From assembly GCA_947247005.1 (NCBI GenBank), contig OX365952.1, forward strand, positions 3,246,501 to 3,310,500: a DNA stretch of 64,000 nt. The letters are read 5' to 3'. How positions within the stretch are numbered: position 1 is the stretch's first letter; every line of letters begins with the position of its first letter. Source of the DNA: Spisula solida. Its lineage: Eukaryota; Mollusca; Bivalvia; Venerida; Mactridae. Of the stretch, positions 39,501-46,300 are shown one piece after another. The position numbers were made by a program, and so were the translations under genes. A model generated the notes under the pieces. It was not told the origin of the DNA and ran no database searches. It was given only the letters and a program-made list of their open reading frames with translations.

Positions 39501-39597
39501 AGGAATACGTATAGTGATGATCAAACCCATCTTCAAAGTACAGCCCAGCACTTCCAGTTATACAGAGTAATAAACACAACCCGGCCAGCGAGTCCAT
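3359..39597 (-). CDS. Large lipid transfer protein (vitellogenin/MTP/apolipophorin superfamily), 24 exons, 3' end outside window
   Basis: Secreted lipid-binding protein of the large lipid transfer family, expected to act in the secretory pathway or circulating lipoprotein. The 24 exons listed separately join without a frame break (2838 nt, 946 residues). Residues 1-18 form a signal peptide. About 20-300 resemble the vitellogenin-N beta barrel (FYFTVGNDG, VHFHPEEM). About 300-600 form the helical alpha-alpha repeat region (IVAREGSAEAQLLVLDTI, LLQSLGNAG). About 605-707 match the lipid-cavity sheet (IEWDKVLGNDNIGASFG, AYAEVHVGMIDF). From 708 on there are amphipathic helices. RERR (489-492) and RKRR (923-926) fit furin cleavage. 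MTP subunits are about 900 residues; this protein is longer and no von Willebrand D domain is seen in the window. The family assignment is secure; the subfamily (MTP-like versus apolipophorin-like) is not. Confidence 0.88.
4318..4535. repeat. Dispersed repeat, copy 1 (second copy at 43118-43325)
   Basis: Starts near 'gtaagaatagagtgacgcag' and ends near 'tcctaactggactgtact'. A second copy with the same order and about 85-90% visible identity lies 39 kb away in the other gene. Possibly SINE-derived. It abuts exon 23. Confidence 0.75.
4536..4606 (-). CDS. Lipid transfer protein exon 23
   Basis: Encodes KMAITMAVDVKNSVVDSCMF (residues 866-889). Acceptor gaattcacag, donor GTAAGA, phase 1 out. Confidence 0.7.
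5302..5444 (-). CDS. Lipid transfer protein exon 22 (amphipathic helices)
   Basis: Encodes DIVDAITSALPYIAKKIVEA and FNLIVNSLRHLLDNPS (residues 819-865). Acceptor atattttag, donor GTAAGT, phase 2 out. The start (DIV.AI) echoes exons 20 and 21, suggesting a helical repeat. Confidence 0.82.
5924..6135 (-). CDS. Lipid transfer protein exon 21 (amphipathic helices)
   Basis: Encodes NIINTIVRTVKNLPTIMGEV, LEEIKIIIQELRNFVDGVKQ and related helices (residues 748-818) with a hydrophobic 3-4 periodicity. Acceptor gttattacag, donor GTGAGT, phase 0. Confidence 0.82.
6467..6587 (-). CDS. Lipid transfer protein exon 20 (amphipathic helices)
   Basis: Encodes DFGINSLSDLVHIYDKIVGK and a second helix ending IIKVFK (residues 708-747). 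Acceptor gcatttcag, donor GTAATT, phase 1 out. Confidence 0.82.
6700..7977 (+). mobile_element. 5'-truncated, decayed LINE (C-terminal part of reverse-transcriptase ORF)
   Basis: Plus-strand translation gives RMELFDKLISPILNYGSEIW, then about 280 residues ending in a Cys-His segment CQLCNKLEDEFHFILECPLY, typical of the C-terminal tail of non-LTR retrotransposon ORF2. In-frame stops at about 6876 and 7373 show it is dead. Its 3' end is a (ctat)n tail at 7957-7977. It sits in an intron, antisense to the lipid transfer gene. Confidence 0.82.
7957..7977. repeat. (ctat)n microsatellite, LINE 3' tail
   Basis: Five tandem ctat units directly after the 'aaataaa'-like end of the LINE. Confidence 0.85.
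8886..9031 (-). CDS. Lipid transfer protein exon 19 (lipid-cavity sheet)
   Basis: Encodes LLSGHFMVDVYDGAYAEVHV and IIKAHICFKGHVKYDLNVLK (residues 659-707), alternating beta strands of the C-sheet. Acceptor tgctttcag, donor GTAAGA, phase 0. Confidence 0.9.
9083..9140. repeat. End fragment of the 'gacagggaagg' inverted-repeat transposon family
   Basis: Contains 'ggacagggaaggcagcattc' and 'accagcctagcacagaaaac', matching the terminal repeat of the complete element at 44069-45005. Confidence 0.65.
9840..10400. repeat. Dispersed repeat with three internal copies (related block at 50270-50640)
   Basis: Each sub-unit contains 'caaactaggtttatgaaact', 'ttgatatgtggatagg' and 'gtggttgctatgga' in this order. 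Three diverged copies follow each other with about 120-130 bp spacing. The 'cccctaccggtt' start recurs at 44475 and 44577. Confidence 0.75.
10617..11150. repeat. Degenerate tandem repeat of the 'tgacctagttttt' type
   Basis: Four diverged units with 'tgacctagtttttaacccc', a 'catgagttgatcatcgtgac' like middle, 'gtttcataaagatta' and 'gacttcacaagatttatgta'. The type is common in bivalve introns as far as I know. Confidence 0.65.
12192..13974 (-). CDS. Small two-exon gene nested in an intron of the lipid transfer gene, function unknown
   Basis: Exon A 13684..13974 starts with ATG and reads MASRLYSRREVDLSSKLCYS... to LLNFIE, ending at donor GTAAAA in phase 0. Exon B 12192..12356 follows acceptor atatttgcag and reads GIKNETVDIKLEMLKKFVQT, ending at a TAA. 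Together they give 151 residues, mostly helical with leucine-rich amphipathic pattern, no signal peptide and no membrane segment. It lies wholly between lipid transfer exons 18 and 19 on the same strand, and its ends do not match their phases, so it is more likely a separate gene than skipped exons. I do not recognise the family. An SINE lies in the intron. Further 3' exons by alternative splicing cannot be excluded. Confidence 0.5.
12893..13209 (-). mobile_element. tRNA-headed SINE
   Basis: On the minus strand the 5' part (13209 down to 13134) has tRNA-like A box 'tggtcgagtgg' and B box 'ggttcgaatc', followed by a longer unrelated body with 'gtgctatacaccgggcacgt'. It lies inside the intron of the nested gene. 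Confidence 0.78.
14220..14600. repeat. Diverged member of the 'gacagggaagg' family
   Basis: Fragments 'acgagaaaataatccgccca' and 'ccggacagggaaagcaatac' match parts of the element at 20240-20520, but order is disturbed. Confidence 0.5.
14694..14872 (-). CDS. Lipid transfer protein exon 18 (start of lipid-cavity sheet)
   Basis: Encodes IEWDKVLGNDNIGASFGLHI and RNILDLKLG (residues 599-658), the characteristic 'W...LG....GA.FG...RN' segment after the helical domain. Acceptor tttttacag, donor GTATTT, phase 1 out. Followed by a 5.7-kb intron. Confidence 0.9.
15294..15424 (-). CDS. Lipid transfer protein exon 17
   Basis: Encodes SAHALVTSAVHDDDDMVRKA and AVNVLKKHPKRTNF (residues 556-598), the last helices of the superhelix ('E.RIAA' type). 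Acceptor gaatttcag, donor GTCAGC, phase 2 out. Confidence 0.87.
16237..16463 (-). CDS. Lipid transfer protein exon 16 (LGNAG helix, furin-type site)
   Basis: Residues 480-555. Holds RERR (489-492), a furin-type site in a position between helices, then TKTVLLQSLGNAGKQRSLRH and WRRAAVHSLRHFACNE. 'LGNAG' is strongly conserved in the family. Acceptor cgtatttag, donor GTATAT, phase 0. Confidence 0.9.
16844..16999 (-). CDS. Lipid transfer protein exon 15
   Basis: Encodes NRKRACLSLGAMAKSLHTWN and IEYWLDHHNE (residues 428-479), typical of the second half of the helical domain (arginine-rich helix then LG). Acceptor taattacag. Two in-frame donors are possible: GTTACT (end 16844) or GTAATG (end 16859), differing by five residues. 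Confidence 0.78.
17000..18753. other. Intron sequence without recognised feature
   Basis: AT-rich. It holds only a 21-bp tandem duplication at about 17572-17613 ('taacctgttccgcaaaattg'). No coding exon in either strand fits. Confidence 0.5.
18754..18834 (-). CDS. Lipid transfer protein exon 14
   Basis: Encodes KSIFSSLKELVRHVEELCFE (residues 401-427), amphipathic helices of the alpha-alpha region. Acceptor tcttttag, donor GTAACA, phase 1 out. Confidence 0.78.
19426..19716 (-). CDS. Lipid transfer protein exon 13 (helical domain)
   Basis: Longest exon (residues 304-400). It carries DRNRTECVHNLRNLIHSLKK, then FIDIVAREGSAEAQLLVLDT, the hallmark 'VA..GT..A..L' helix pair of lipid transfer proteins, then an acidic linker. 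The donor GTATCT 4 nt after a competing GTAAGT is needed to join exon 14 in frame. Confidence 0.88.
20240..20520. repeat. Left-end copy of the 'gacagggaagg' inverted-repeat transposon family
   Basis: Begins 'attaagtcggacagggaagg' and continues 'accagccgagcacagaaaac', then short 'aagctgaatgacctagtt' units as in the element at 44069-45005. The opposite end is missing. Confidence 0.7.
20571..20655 (-). CDS. Lipid transfer protein exon 12
   Basis: Encodes RPEVKVGIQSVEAEINKHLL... (residues 276-303). Acceptor caatttcag, donor GTAAGT, phase 1 out. Probable junction between barrel and helical region. Confidence 0.8.
20917..20983 (-). CDS. Lipid transfer protein exon 11
   Basis: Encodes KHNELRSHDVDALHRDTLTV (residues 253-275). 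Acceptor tctcttcag, donor GTAAAC, phase 0 out. Confidence 0.78.
21373..21427 (-). CDS. Lipid transfer protein exon 10
   Basis: Encodes FPKIGSISRSKVKMTLKR (residues 235-252), a basic strand like the 'SRQKL' strand of MTP/vitellogenin barrels. Acceptor gaatttcag, donor GTATGT, phase 2 out. Confidence 0.8.
21930..21976 (-). CDS. Lipid transfer protein exon 9 (47 nt)
   Basis: Acidic segment NSTEGFSEIEDEHIG (residues 219-234), with sequon NST. Acceptor attttcag, donor GTAACA. It is open only in the phase supplied by exon 8. Confidence 0.75.
22399..22487 (-). CDS. Lipid transfer protein exon 8
   Basis: Encodes TIHLDMKGTPMSVDAIDNIT... and ends at donor GTATGT in phase 2 (residues 190-218). A second GTAAAA donor 8 nt upstream was rejected because exon 9 then hits a stop. 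Confidence 0.8.
22590..22607 (-). CDS. Lipid transfer protein exon 7, probable 18-nt microexon
   Basis: Exon 6 ends and exon 8 starts in phase 0, so the piece between must be a multiple of three. The reading NMLESK with donor GTAACC fits. Its acceptor (acagag) is weak. A better-looking acceptor at 22621 would give a 31-nt exon that breaks the frame. The 5' border is uncertain. Confidence 0.45.
23238..23387. mobile_element. 150-bp palindromic MITE with 27-bp perfect terminal inverted repeats
   Basis: Starts 'aggccttttcgactgggctg' and ends with its exact reverse complement. Inner sequences 'ggttcccgttct' and 'gggacgggaacc' also pair, so the whole unit folds. TA dinucleotides overlap both ends and may be the target duplication. 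Confidence 0.85.
23560..23660 (-). CDS. Lipid transfer protein exon 6
   Basis: Encodes HMDHDYEVSRATDGIKFVRV... (residues 150-183). Acceptor gttttaag, donor GTATGT, phase 0 out. Fits the variable segment of the barrel that carries the first disulfide in relatives. Confidence 0.82.
24214..24265 (-). CDS. Lipid transfer protein exon 5
   Basis: Encodes IEDSNRWTFSSHEEDHA (residues 133-149). Acceptor atttgtcag, donor GTAGGT, phase 1 out. The 49-bp tandem array begins about 15 bp upstream of this exon on the coding strand. Confidence 0.8.
24280..24567. repeat. 49-bp tandem repeat, about five copies
   Basis: The unit contains 'actgtgttacaagtgcctct' and 'gattaagctaaccacgtgt'. The copies are nearly identical, apart from a truncated first and last. 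Lies about 15 bp upstream of lipid transfer exon 5. Confidence 0.9.
24859..24912. repeat. 9-bp minisatellite (ctgctgtaa)n
   Basis: Six perfect tandem copies, ending about 50 bp downstream of lipid transfer exon 4 on the coding strand. Confidence 0.92.
24964..25084 (-). CDS. Lipid transfer protein exon 4 (N-domain barrel)
   Basis: Residues 92-132 contain FYFTVGNDGLVSLVHFHPEE, which matches the region of vitellogenin-N domains where MTP reads 'EVFFPEED'. Acceptor ccgtttcag, donor GTAAGA, phase 0 out. The 9-bp repeat at 24859-24912 lies just inside the following intron. Confidence 0.88.
25555..25768. repeat. LTR-like direct repeat, left copy
   Basis: Begins 'gattgacgccacagcgcacg' and contains 'gacgtcccgtagtgatgcgt' and 'ctccattgtgcagatcgtga'. 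Matches 33872-34075 in the same orientation. It is followed by 'tggcgacaaggctgaggg', which looks like a tRNA primer-binding site of a Ty3-type element. No gag or pol frame is seen in between. Confidence 0.5.
27081..29085. mobile_element. 2-kb foldback element: inverted arrays of a 126-bp repeat around a perfect-stem centre
   Basis: The outer ends pair: 'ggaacgccatagctgtcttt' near 27089 and its reverse complement near 29075. The centre pairs over about 100 bp: 27675-27772 against 27798-27900, including 'gacgtcatcaataacgtaag'. The loop is about 25 bp ('aaacaaagatggcgg'). Both arms consist of tandem units ('ttcttatcatgtccaataac' at 27291, 27416 and 27542; reverse copies at 28022, 28148, 28274 and 28400). 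The left arm is about 0.7 kb, the right about 1.3 kb. It lies in the 9.6-kb intron 3 of the lipid transfer gene. Confidence 0.88.
29086..31158. other. Non-coding intron stretch, unclassified
   Basis: Unusually rich in TG and GGG compared with its surroundings, but frames are closed on both strands and I find no terminal repeats. Confidence 0.35.
31378..33720. other. AT-rich intron sequence, no recognised feature
   Basis: Long AT-rich stretch with homopolymer runs and a 21-bp tandem duplication near 31893 ('taaccgctatatttct'). Short pieces near 33725 and 33831 match 31270-31350, one of them inverted. Confidence 0.4.
33872..34075. repeat. LTR-like direct repeat, right copy
   Basis: Matches 25555-25768 over about 205 bp with scattered substitutions ('gacatcacagaccgcctaac' versus 'gacgtcacagaccgcttgac'). 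No primer-binding-like sequence follows. Confidence 0.5.
34667..34703 (-). CDS. Lipid transfer protein exon 3 (37 nt)
   Basis: Very short exon between acceptor tatatttcag and donor GTAATT. It encodes VDNPEHWNFAK (residues 80-91) and is the only joiner seen that keeps frame between exons 2 and 4 (phase 1 in, phase 2 out). Confidence 0.72.
35063..35507. repeat. Possible solo LTR
   Basis: The stretch begins TGTAG and ends AACA, with an AATAAA at about 35444 followed by 60 bp, as in many retroviral-type LTRs. No target-site duplication is visible, so the borders and class are uncertain. Confidence 0.3.
36332..36475. mobile_element. Palindromic MITE (half copy at 36986-37061)
   Basis: The arms 'aaaaatctgttcgcgtattt' and 'caagaacagagtttttattt' pair, as do 'gttcggatgcgg' and 'ccgcatccaaac', around an AT loop. 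A single left arm recurs at 36986. Confidence 0.85.
37586..37679 (-). CDS. Lipid transfer protein exon 2
   Basis: Acceptor ctttttcag, donor GTAAGT. Encodes FRIRHVNETNARES... about residues 49-79, ending in phase 1. Contains an N-glycosylation sequon (NET). Confidence 0.82.
38431..38679. mobile_element. MITE with 'gtactgttttatcaa' terminal inverted repeats, copy 1
   Basis: About 60-bp terminal inverted repeats ('ggtactgttttatcaaagca' and its complement near 38675) flank a 120-bp core. A second copy lies at 57077-57317. Confidence 0.85.
39153..39224. repeat. 24-bp tandem repeat, three copies
   Basis: Unit 'atgcaaacatcatctactgc' + 'atgt', three near-perfect copies in intron 1 of the lipid transfer gene. 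Confidence 0.88.
39268..39394. mobile_element. Palindromic MITE with CACGTG-rich centre
   Basis: The arms 'ggcatataggggacacatga' and 'tactatgtcccctctatgcc' pair. The centre holds several overlapping 'cacgtg' and 'cgcacgtg' sites. It begins 60 bp downstream of lipid transfer exon 1. Confidence 0.78.
39454..39597 (-). CDS. Lipid transfer protein exon 1: start codon and signal peptide
   Basis: The ATG is followed by a hydrophobic segment (LAGLCLLLCITGSAG) and the Tyr-rich start of the mature protein (FDHHYTYSSES), as in the first strand of vitellogenin-N domains. The donor GTAAAC follows an AAG codon (phase 0). 48 codons. Confidence 0.88.
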
Positions 39598-40136
39598 GGT
39601 TCGAACCTCGCTATGCCGTCAATGCGCGGTTTAGCTACAGCACGATTTCCGAGCTGCTCATGAACACTTTAATCAACGTAGCGTTTACTTATCAATAACT
39701 GGTCTGTGCTCCTAAATGTTTTATTTCTCGCGCCAAGTAACAACCAAAAGACAATGATACATTTGTACACTTCGCATGATATCGCCTTAGGGTAATATCC
39801 CGGAAGATTTAAATGTCTTTAACGATAACGAGGAAAATCGTGAACCTGTTAGAACTGGTCGAAATCATGCAATATGGCTGGTGGAATAAATATACTAGTC
39901 GATGATAGAACAGCAAGGATGGGTTTAGCTAATATGATTGACATATTTTGATCACTAACAATTGGAAATACGAAATAATCAGATCTTTCTAGTGCAACAT
40001 TAGGGAGCATTTATATTTTGTCTAAAAGCGGTATCGTTGAAAATTGGACAGTTGATAACAAAATTGAATGTAAAGATATGTAGTTTGCGAAATTAAATGT
40101 TATGCTTCAAATTTTACTGATAGCTTAAATTGTAAA
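39598..40136. promoter_or_regulatory. Divergent promoter interval between the two secreted-protein genes
   Basis: The start codons of the minus-strand lipid transfer gene and the plus-strand Hedgehog-domain gene are 539 bp apart, so both promoters and 5' untranslated regions must lie here unless there are upstream noncoding exons. I see no clear TATA box at a fitting distance and no repeat element. Promoter position is inferred from gene arrangement only. Confidence 0.5.
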
Positions 40137-40325
40137 ATGCGTAATTTAATTAGACTAGTACTTATGATAGGCTGTGTTGCCTTTGGGAACGTTCTGTGTG
40201 ATGACGATTCTTTGTTTGACGAGGAAATACATTACGAGGAAAAGGAAACGGGTGGGCAACTGAGGTTGAAAAGTAAAGGAAAACTGTCTGAAATAATTGA
40301 TCTCGATCAGACACCGGCCGTGAAG
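40137..40325 (+). CDS. Hedgehog-domain gene exon 1: start codon, signal peptide, acidic N terminus
   Basis: ATG, hydrophobic core VLMIGCVAFG, likely cleavage after VLC, then an acidic mature start (DDDSLFDEEIHYEE). Donor GTAATA, phase 0, 63 codons. The open frame continues past the donor to a stop at 40374, which would give only a short peptide. Confidence 0.83.
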
Positions 40326-43300
40326 GTAATAACATTTATATTCGTTTTTGCATTTTGTACTAATGAGCTTATCTAGAATGGTTCAGCTGGTGAATAATCA
40401 ATACGTTTAATGAACTTTAATCTTCGGAATACATCGTTACAGTAGAACTTTGCACAATTGTACACCAATAACCCCATTTTATCCAATTAAACTAGCAAGT
40501 TACATCGGCTGGTATTCTACTAGGAACTTTTATTACTGTAATTCATTAACTTCTTAGGACTATAGACAGCTAAAACTTAGTATTGCAGCCGCTTTACTGT
40601 TGATACTAGGTCATGCAACTTGGGCATTCAGATTTTTGATTGCTGATGCTAGTTCATTCAGCTTTTTGGTAGCTGGGACTTGGGCAGTTCATTTTCACGT
40701 TCGGTTATGTTATGGGCATTGTGCCTTGTATGTTTTTATGTTTTCTGTGCTCGGCTGGTTAAGTTGAGTGCTACCTTCCCTGTCCGACCTAAATGTATAT
40801 GTTTAGAGGTACGTTGCTAAATAGTCATGCTTTAATTTATGATAAATATTATGATTCTATGTTGACCTTATCCACCTTCGTCTTGTTTGAGTCGATTAGT
40901 TTGTTTCGTTACATTCGCACCTAAGAATGACTTTACGTTGGAAGGGCATACCGTTTTCGCCGTTTGAACCTTTATAAATTAAATGTGTGTTGAATTACTA
41001 TCTATGCTAGTAAATACGTTATTATAAAACTACTCAAAAATAACACGTCAACAATAATAATTTTCAAATTTTAAACTTACATAATCAATCAAAAGTCATC
41101 AAATATCATTATTCGTCATTTTTTACCGGTGCCACCTCAGTTAGCAGACATAGCAATTTGTACACTGTTCTTTTTAAGCATTAAGAACCTTTTAAAAATA
41201 ATCGGACATGAAAGACAACCGAGTCAACAGAGACAACAGAGAACGAGTTTTTTCCTTCACTAATCAAAGGTGGTATTCAATATTGATCCTACTTGACTTA
41301 ATTATAAGGACAACCAATCAGATCACATGATATGAAACGCTTGGTCAGTAGCAGGTGATATAATTTGCCACCATTATTATCTCATTAAATAAGATCAATA
41401 TTCAATACCACCACAGGACATATTCAAAGTTTCACAGTTTATTCGTACTATGGTATTGCATATATTCAAGGATTATCTGTTGATGAATGAACCATTCGTT
41501 TATCACGAGGATCACTTCCTCATTGCTCAACATTACATTACGTAGATAACTTATCTTAAAGACAAATTGATCAGAAGATGTTTTAAGGTAAACTGGATCT
41601 CTTTTTGGCAAAGCTTTCAATGTAAATATCCACCCACTCGACTTAAGTGGGAGTAATTACACGAAGAAAACGAATAGCTAAATAAGCAAATATACCAAAA
41701 CTTTCTCGGCTTATTTTTCATTTGCTTATCATACACAATATGCTTGCCTTTTGGTAGAAATTACATGTTGTTTTTGTTTTTTATATCTGGATTATAATTA
41801 TGAGGTCTCTAATTGGTTAACGGGGCTATATAAATCACAAGATGACCCTTGGGTTGGTTTTCATATAAATTATGCAGGTTTCACGTCCGAGTCGAATTTT
41901 GATTTATAGCTACGGTGACCGTACAATGATTTTATAAAAAATGCATACAATTCTGCACATTTAACTTATTAGTTTTTAAAACGTCGACTTACGACAACAT
42001 TCTATCACTCGGCTATCGAAGTAACCCCAAGTTACCAGTATCAATGGAACTGAATTATAGTTACCTAACCACCAAATGCATACACTGACCAAATTCAGAT
42101 ACACTCAAGTAGTCTTGTAAAAAAACGTTTAAATTTGCTCCTGTCTGCAAAAATTGTCTCTTTTGGAGGAGCACTGCTAAATATATAATGATTAATAATA
42201 CATTCATCACGGCCACGATGTCCGTATACTACTATAATAATTCATAAGTAGAAGAAATGCATATTAAACTTGGTACACAACAGTGATTGATGATTTGTCT
42301 TACTTTTTTATCTAAACACCGAATATTCATAAAGAAAACATAGTGAAAAGTTTAACGTGTACTTTGTGTGTGGATACTACAAGTAGTATTAGAAGATGCA
42401 CATTTAACCGGTGTAAGTATGCAACGAGTGAGAAATGGAAGTGTGCGCATACTTTGATTGCCACATTCACAAATATTGTCTCTGTGAGGATATCTGATTG
42501 ATCACACACGTAGTTGACACATTCACAATGTATCAGTATCTAGCAATAGTTTTAACTTCTTCTTCCACCACTTGTAGAGAGTTCTTTGTAAAGGCAACAA
42601 GATTCTCGTTGCTCTGAAGAAAGATGAACCGGATGTGACGTCATGGACACGTGGTCAGTTAGTCATAGGAAGTGACAAATGGCAATGTTCGCACAATTTG
42701 TGGAAACATGATTCCAAACACATCTATGCTAAAGTTGAAGAAATCAAGAGACCTAAAGCTTACGTGGTCGAATTACAAACATCTAAGGCGGGGTAAGTAT
42801 GGCTGAGCGATACATGAACTTTTTAAACAAATACTTTTTTCAATGATATTACCACTTTTCAGCTTACGACCGATTCAACGACTATAAGCCAGGAAATAGT
42901 CCTTCGCAAATAAATAGTTCTATAATTTGAACAATATTAAAAGCATGCTACACATGTTACACGTACCATTTAACTTGATTTGTTTACATTACCTACATTT
43001 ATTTTTATTAAGACCAACAATTATATCAGACTTTTATTTATAAAGGATATTTTTAGAAAATCATTCGGCATTTTACCTATTTTTAAATAATTATGTTCAG
43101 ATACATATCTATGCTCCAGTCAGGGTAAGAATAGAGTGACGCAGCGGTTAAGTCAACTATTATGGTGTGAAATCAATTATAAAGGCTTAAACAGACAGCT
43201 ATAATTTCAATGCTAAACTAACACATTATATTCGCCCTACCTGTTTAGACAATGGTTGTAATATTTTGTGTACACATAAACGGCAACGTCACTCTCACCA

Positions 43301-46300
43301 TATCCTAACTGGAATGTACTGTTGGCTAATGCCATTTGTATCGATCACAGTCCATATCCGTGAATTCTAGACACCAACAGAACAATGGTTTAAATGCTGG
43401 GTGATTACAATGGCGGACTGTCACAGAGCAATACCTGGCACCGATCGCCCGAATCTCTTCTCAAATATTGTCATTAGTCTTTATGTTAATTTCAACCAAT
43501 AACTGGACTCACTATTGCTATCACAAAGCAGTAACATTATTCTGAGTTATTACAGTAACAGTTTGAGACCCCGAATTTGAGGTTTATCTTACATTTAGAT
43601 TCTGATTTGAGCGAAATCTCAATTTGAGCTGAGATTTCTACTTGAGGGTCTTCGGAAGATTGGGGCCAGCACACATTCTTTCCCCGAGGAAGGTGTTTTA
43701 GCACTTTATCTCACGTGGGGCCATTCTATTTATTACAGACCACTGGACATGTTTGAGGAAGCTGAAATCAAGGTACATTACGAACAAGGCAAACTGTTAC
43801 CTACACGACACAGGCGGTATTTATCAAACCCATTGCGTACAGTACTCAACCGCGTCGACTGGAACGCTTCTTTCACTGAGAATATTCCATTCAACTTGAA
43901 CCACGATAATCAAGTAGGTATAGTAGTCACGTGAACAACAACTTTTGATGACGTCACATAAAGTAACGTCAATGTTTGTTCTCGACTTGTTGAATGTCAA
44001 GTGGAGAATATGGCAGAAAAGTAAATGTTTAATGCTGGAATAAACATAGTATATAATAGTACTAGTATAAAAAAGATTATATTAAGTCAGACAGGGAAGG
44101 AGACACTCAACTTAACCAGCCGAGCACAGAAAACATGAAAAACACACAAAGCACAATGGCCAACTAAACAAGCGCAGATCCGCCCAAGTCCAAGCGGTCG
44201 AAAATTATATTAAATTATAACTAGCTGAATGACCCAGTAGAAAAGATTCAGCAAACAAAAGGCGGAATGCCTACTGAATGACCTAGTTACAACAGTAAAA
44301 CTGCTGAACTACATAGTTTTAGCAGCCTTAGTCTCAAAAGTTAAATAACAGTATTAAAACGTTGAAAGGCCCGTATAGTCGTATGACCTACTTTCAATTA
44401 GTAAAATGACGTAATTGAACAAATCGAGATATGACGTAATGAGCAAGTCATTAAGAATTGCAAGCAATACAGAAGTCCCCTACCGGTTTAAAGCCATATT
44501 CAATGTGTATGTTGCCATAGCAACCACAATTCCCGTCAGAACCAAAACTGACGGACTGATGGCAAACCAATAGTCCCCTACCGGTCAAAAACCGACAGGG
44601 GACTTACAACTACGTTAAATGACCTCAGGGGACAAAACTTAACTACATGTTATAATTGTATTCACAGTGACTTTATATTTCCCAAAATATAATATTTATT
44701 ACAGGTTAGTTACATCTATTGGTATTGAGATGACCAGTTACCAACGAGACCGTGATTACGGTTTTACATTATCTAGACCTCTGGGCTTTTTGATTGCTGA
44801 AACTGGTTCATTTAGAATTTTAACAGCTTGGACATGGGAGGATTATAACTTGTTTAGTTGGGCATTGTGCCTTTTATGTGTTTTATGTTTTCTGTGCTCG
44901 GCTTGTTCTTGTGGGCATTGTACCTAGTGTGTTTTTTATGTTTACTGTGCTCGGCTGGTTAAGCTGAGTGCTGCTTTCCCTGTCTGACTTAATATTATAT
45001 TTTTGTCTCACCTCCAGAATAACGTATTGCCTTGTCTGGTGGTACATGCTACAACCTTTTACAATGCAACCTCTCCCGAGCGGCCCTTTATACAACAACA
45101 ACTTTACCTAAGCAACATTTTGTTCAAGAATTAATCATTTACTATACATTCGACCTCTCCAGAGCAACAACCTCACGACACAACAGCTTTGTGTTTCCAA
45201 AAGGGTGTTGCTCTAGAGAGGTTGTACAGCATTTATGGTTAGTTAGTTATTATTTTCGAATTTATTAGCCTACACTACTAGACTTTGACCTGGTCGTGTT
45301 TGTTAGTCTGAGAGGTGGATATGTAAATTTGTTCAAATTCTGAATCCATTGATGTTATTTTACAGACAGACGAGGATATAAACCTGTATAAACCACTTGG
45401 ACCCGTAGAACCTGAAGTTGATATGGATCCTAACACAACCTACGATGGCAATGAGTTTCTCTTCAGGTGTTTTAGTTGTCATGGTTACAGTCAAATATCA
45501 TATTCCTTGTAAGTATATATGTATATGAGACAATGTATAAACAGGTGTATTGGGTAAAAATGTATTTGTTACTTTCTTACCTATAAATGTGTTGTATATG
45601 CTATAGAAACTTGACAATGCGTTATTATAAAATATTTAATAAAAATATTAAATAAAACCCTTTTAACAGCAGTTAGTGGTTAGTTATCAATTTTATTTAA
45701 CAAGCTTCACAAACTCTCAATCACTTTAACAGCATTTAACAGTTTTGAAAGCTCTTGGATTCCTTGTTCTAAAAATAGCACAAAGTGGTCATCCGCGGAT
45801 AAGATCTGTCTTGATCGTATTGCAAACCGTACGGTCACCTAGATCTAATATATGGTTTTATATTTTTTACTTTTAGTGAATTGAGAGTGTTTAAAGTAAA
45901 TAACACAGCAGTAGTGAAGAAGTACGTTATGGAATTGGACTTAAACACACATGTGCAGCAAAATTACAGGTAACATAACAGCTAACCCGACCTGGCCCTG
46001 ATCTCCTGAACCATCTCAATATGAGCTAAATCTCATCTTAAATATTATCATGATTGTGTCTTTGAGTTGATTTCCATTCGAGGCTGATCTTGAATTTGGC
46101 ATTACAAAAACATTATCCTGAGTTGATTACAGGAAAGTTTCATGAGAGCGAACTTCAAATGTATCTCAAAATCAGACTCCCATTTGAGCAAAATCTCAAT
46201 TTGAGCTGAGATTTCTATTCGAGCGCTTCAGGCGATCGGGGCCAGTACACGTATAGCCTAGATTTTTTCAGACCGGGTTCTTTTTGTAATAGTTACTGCA

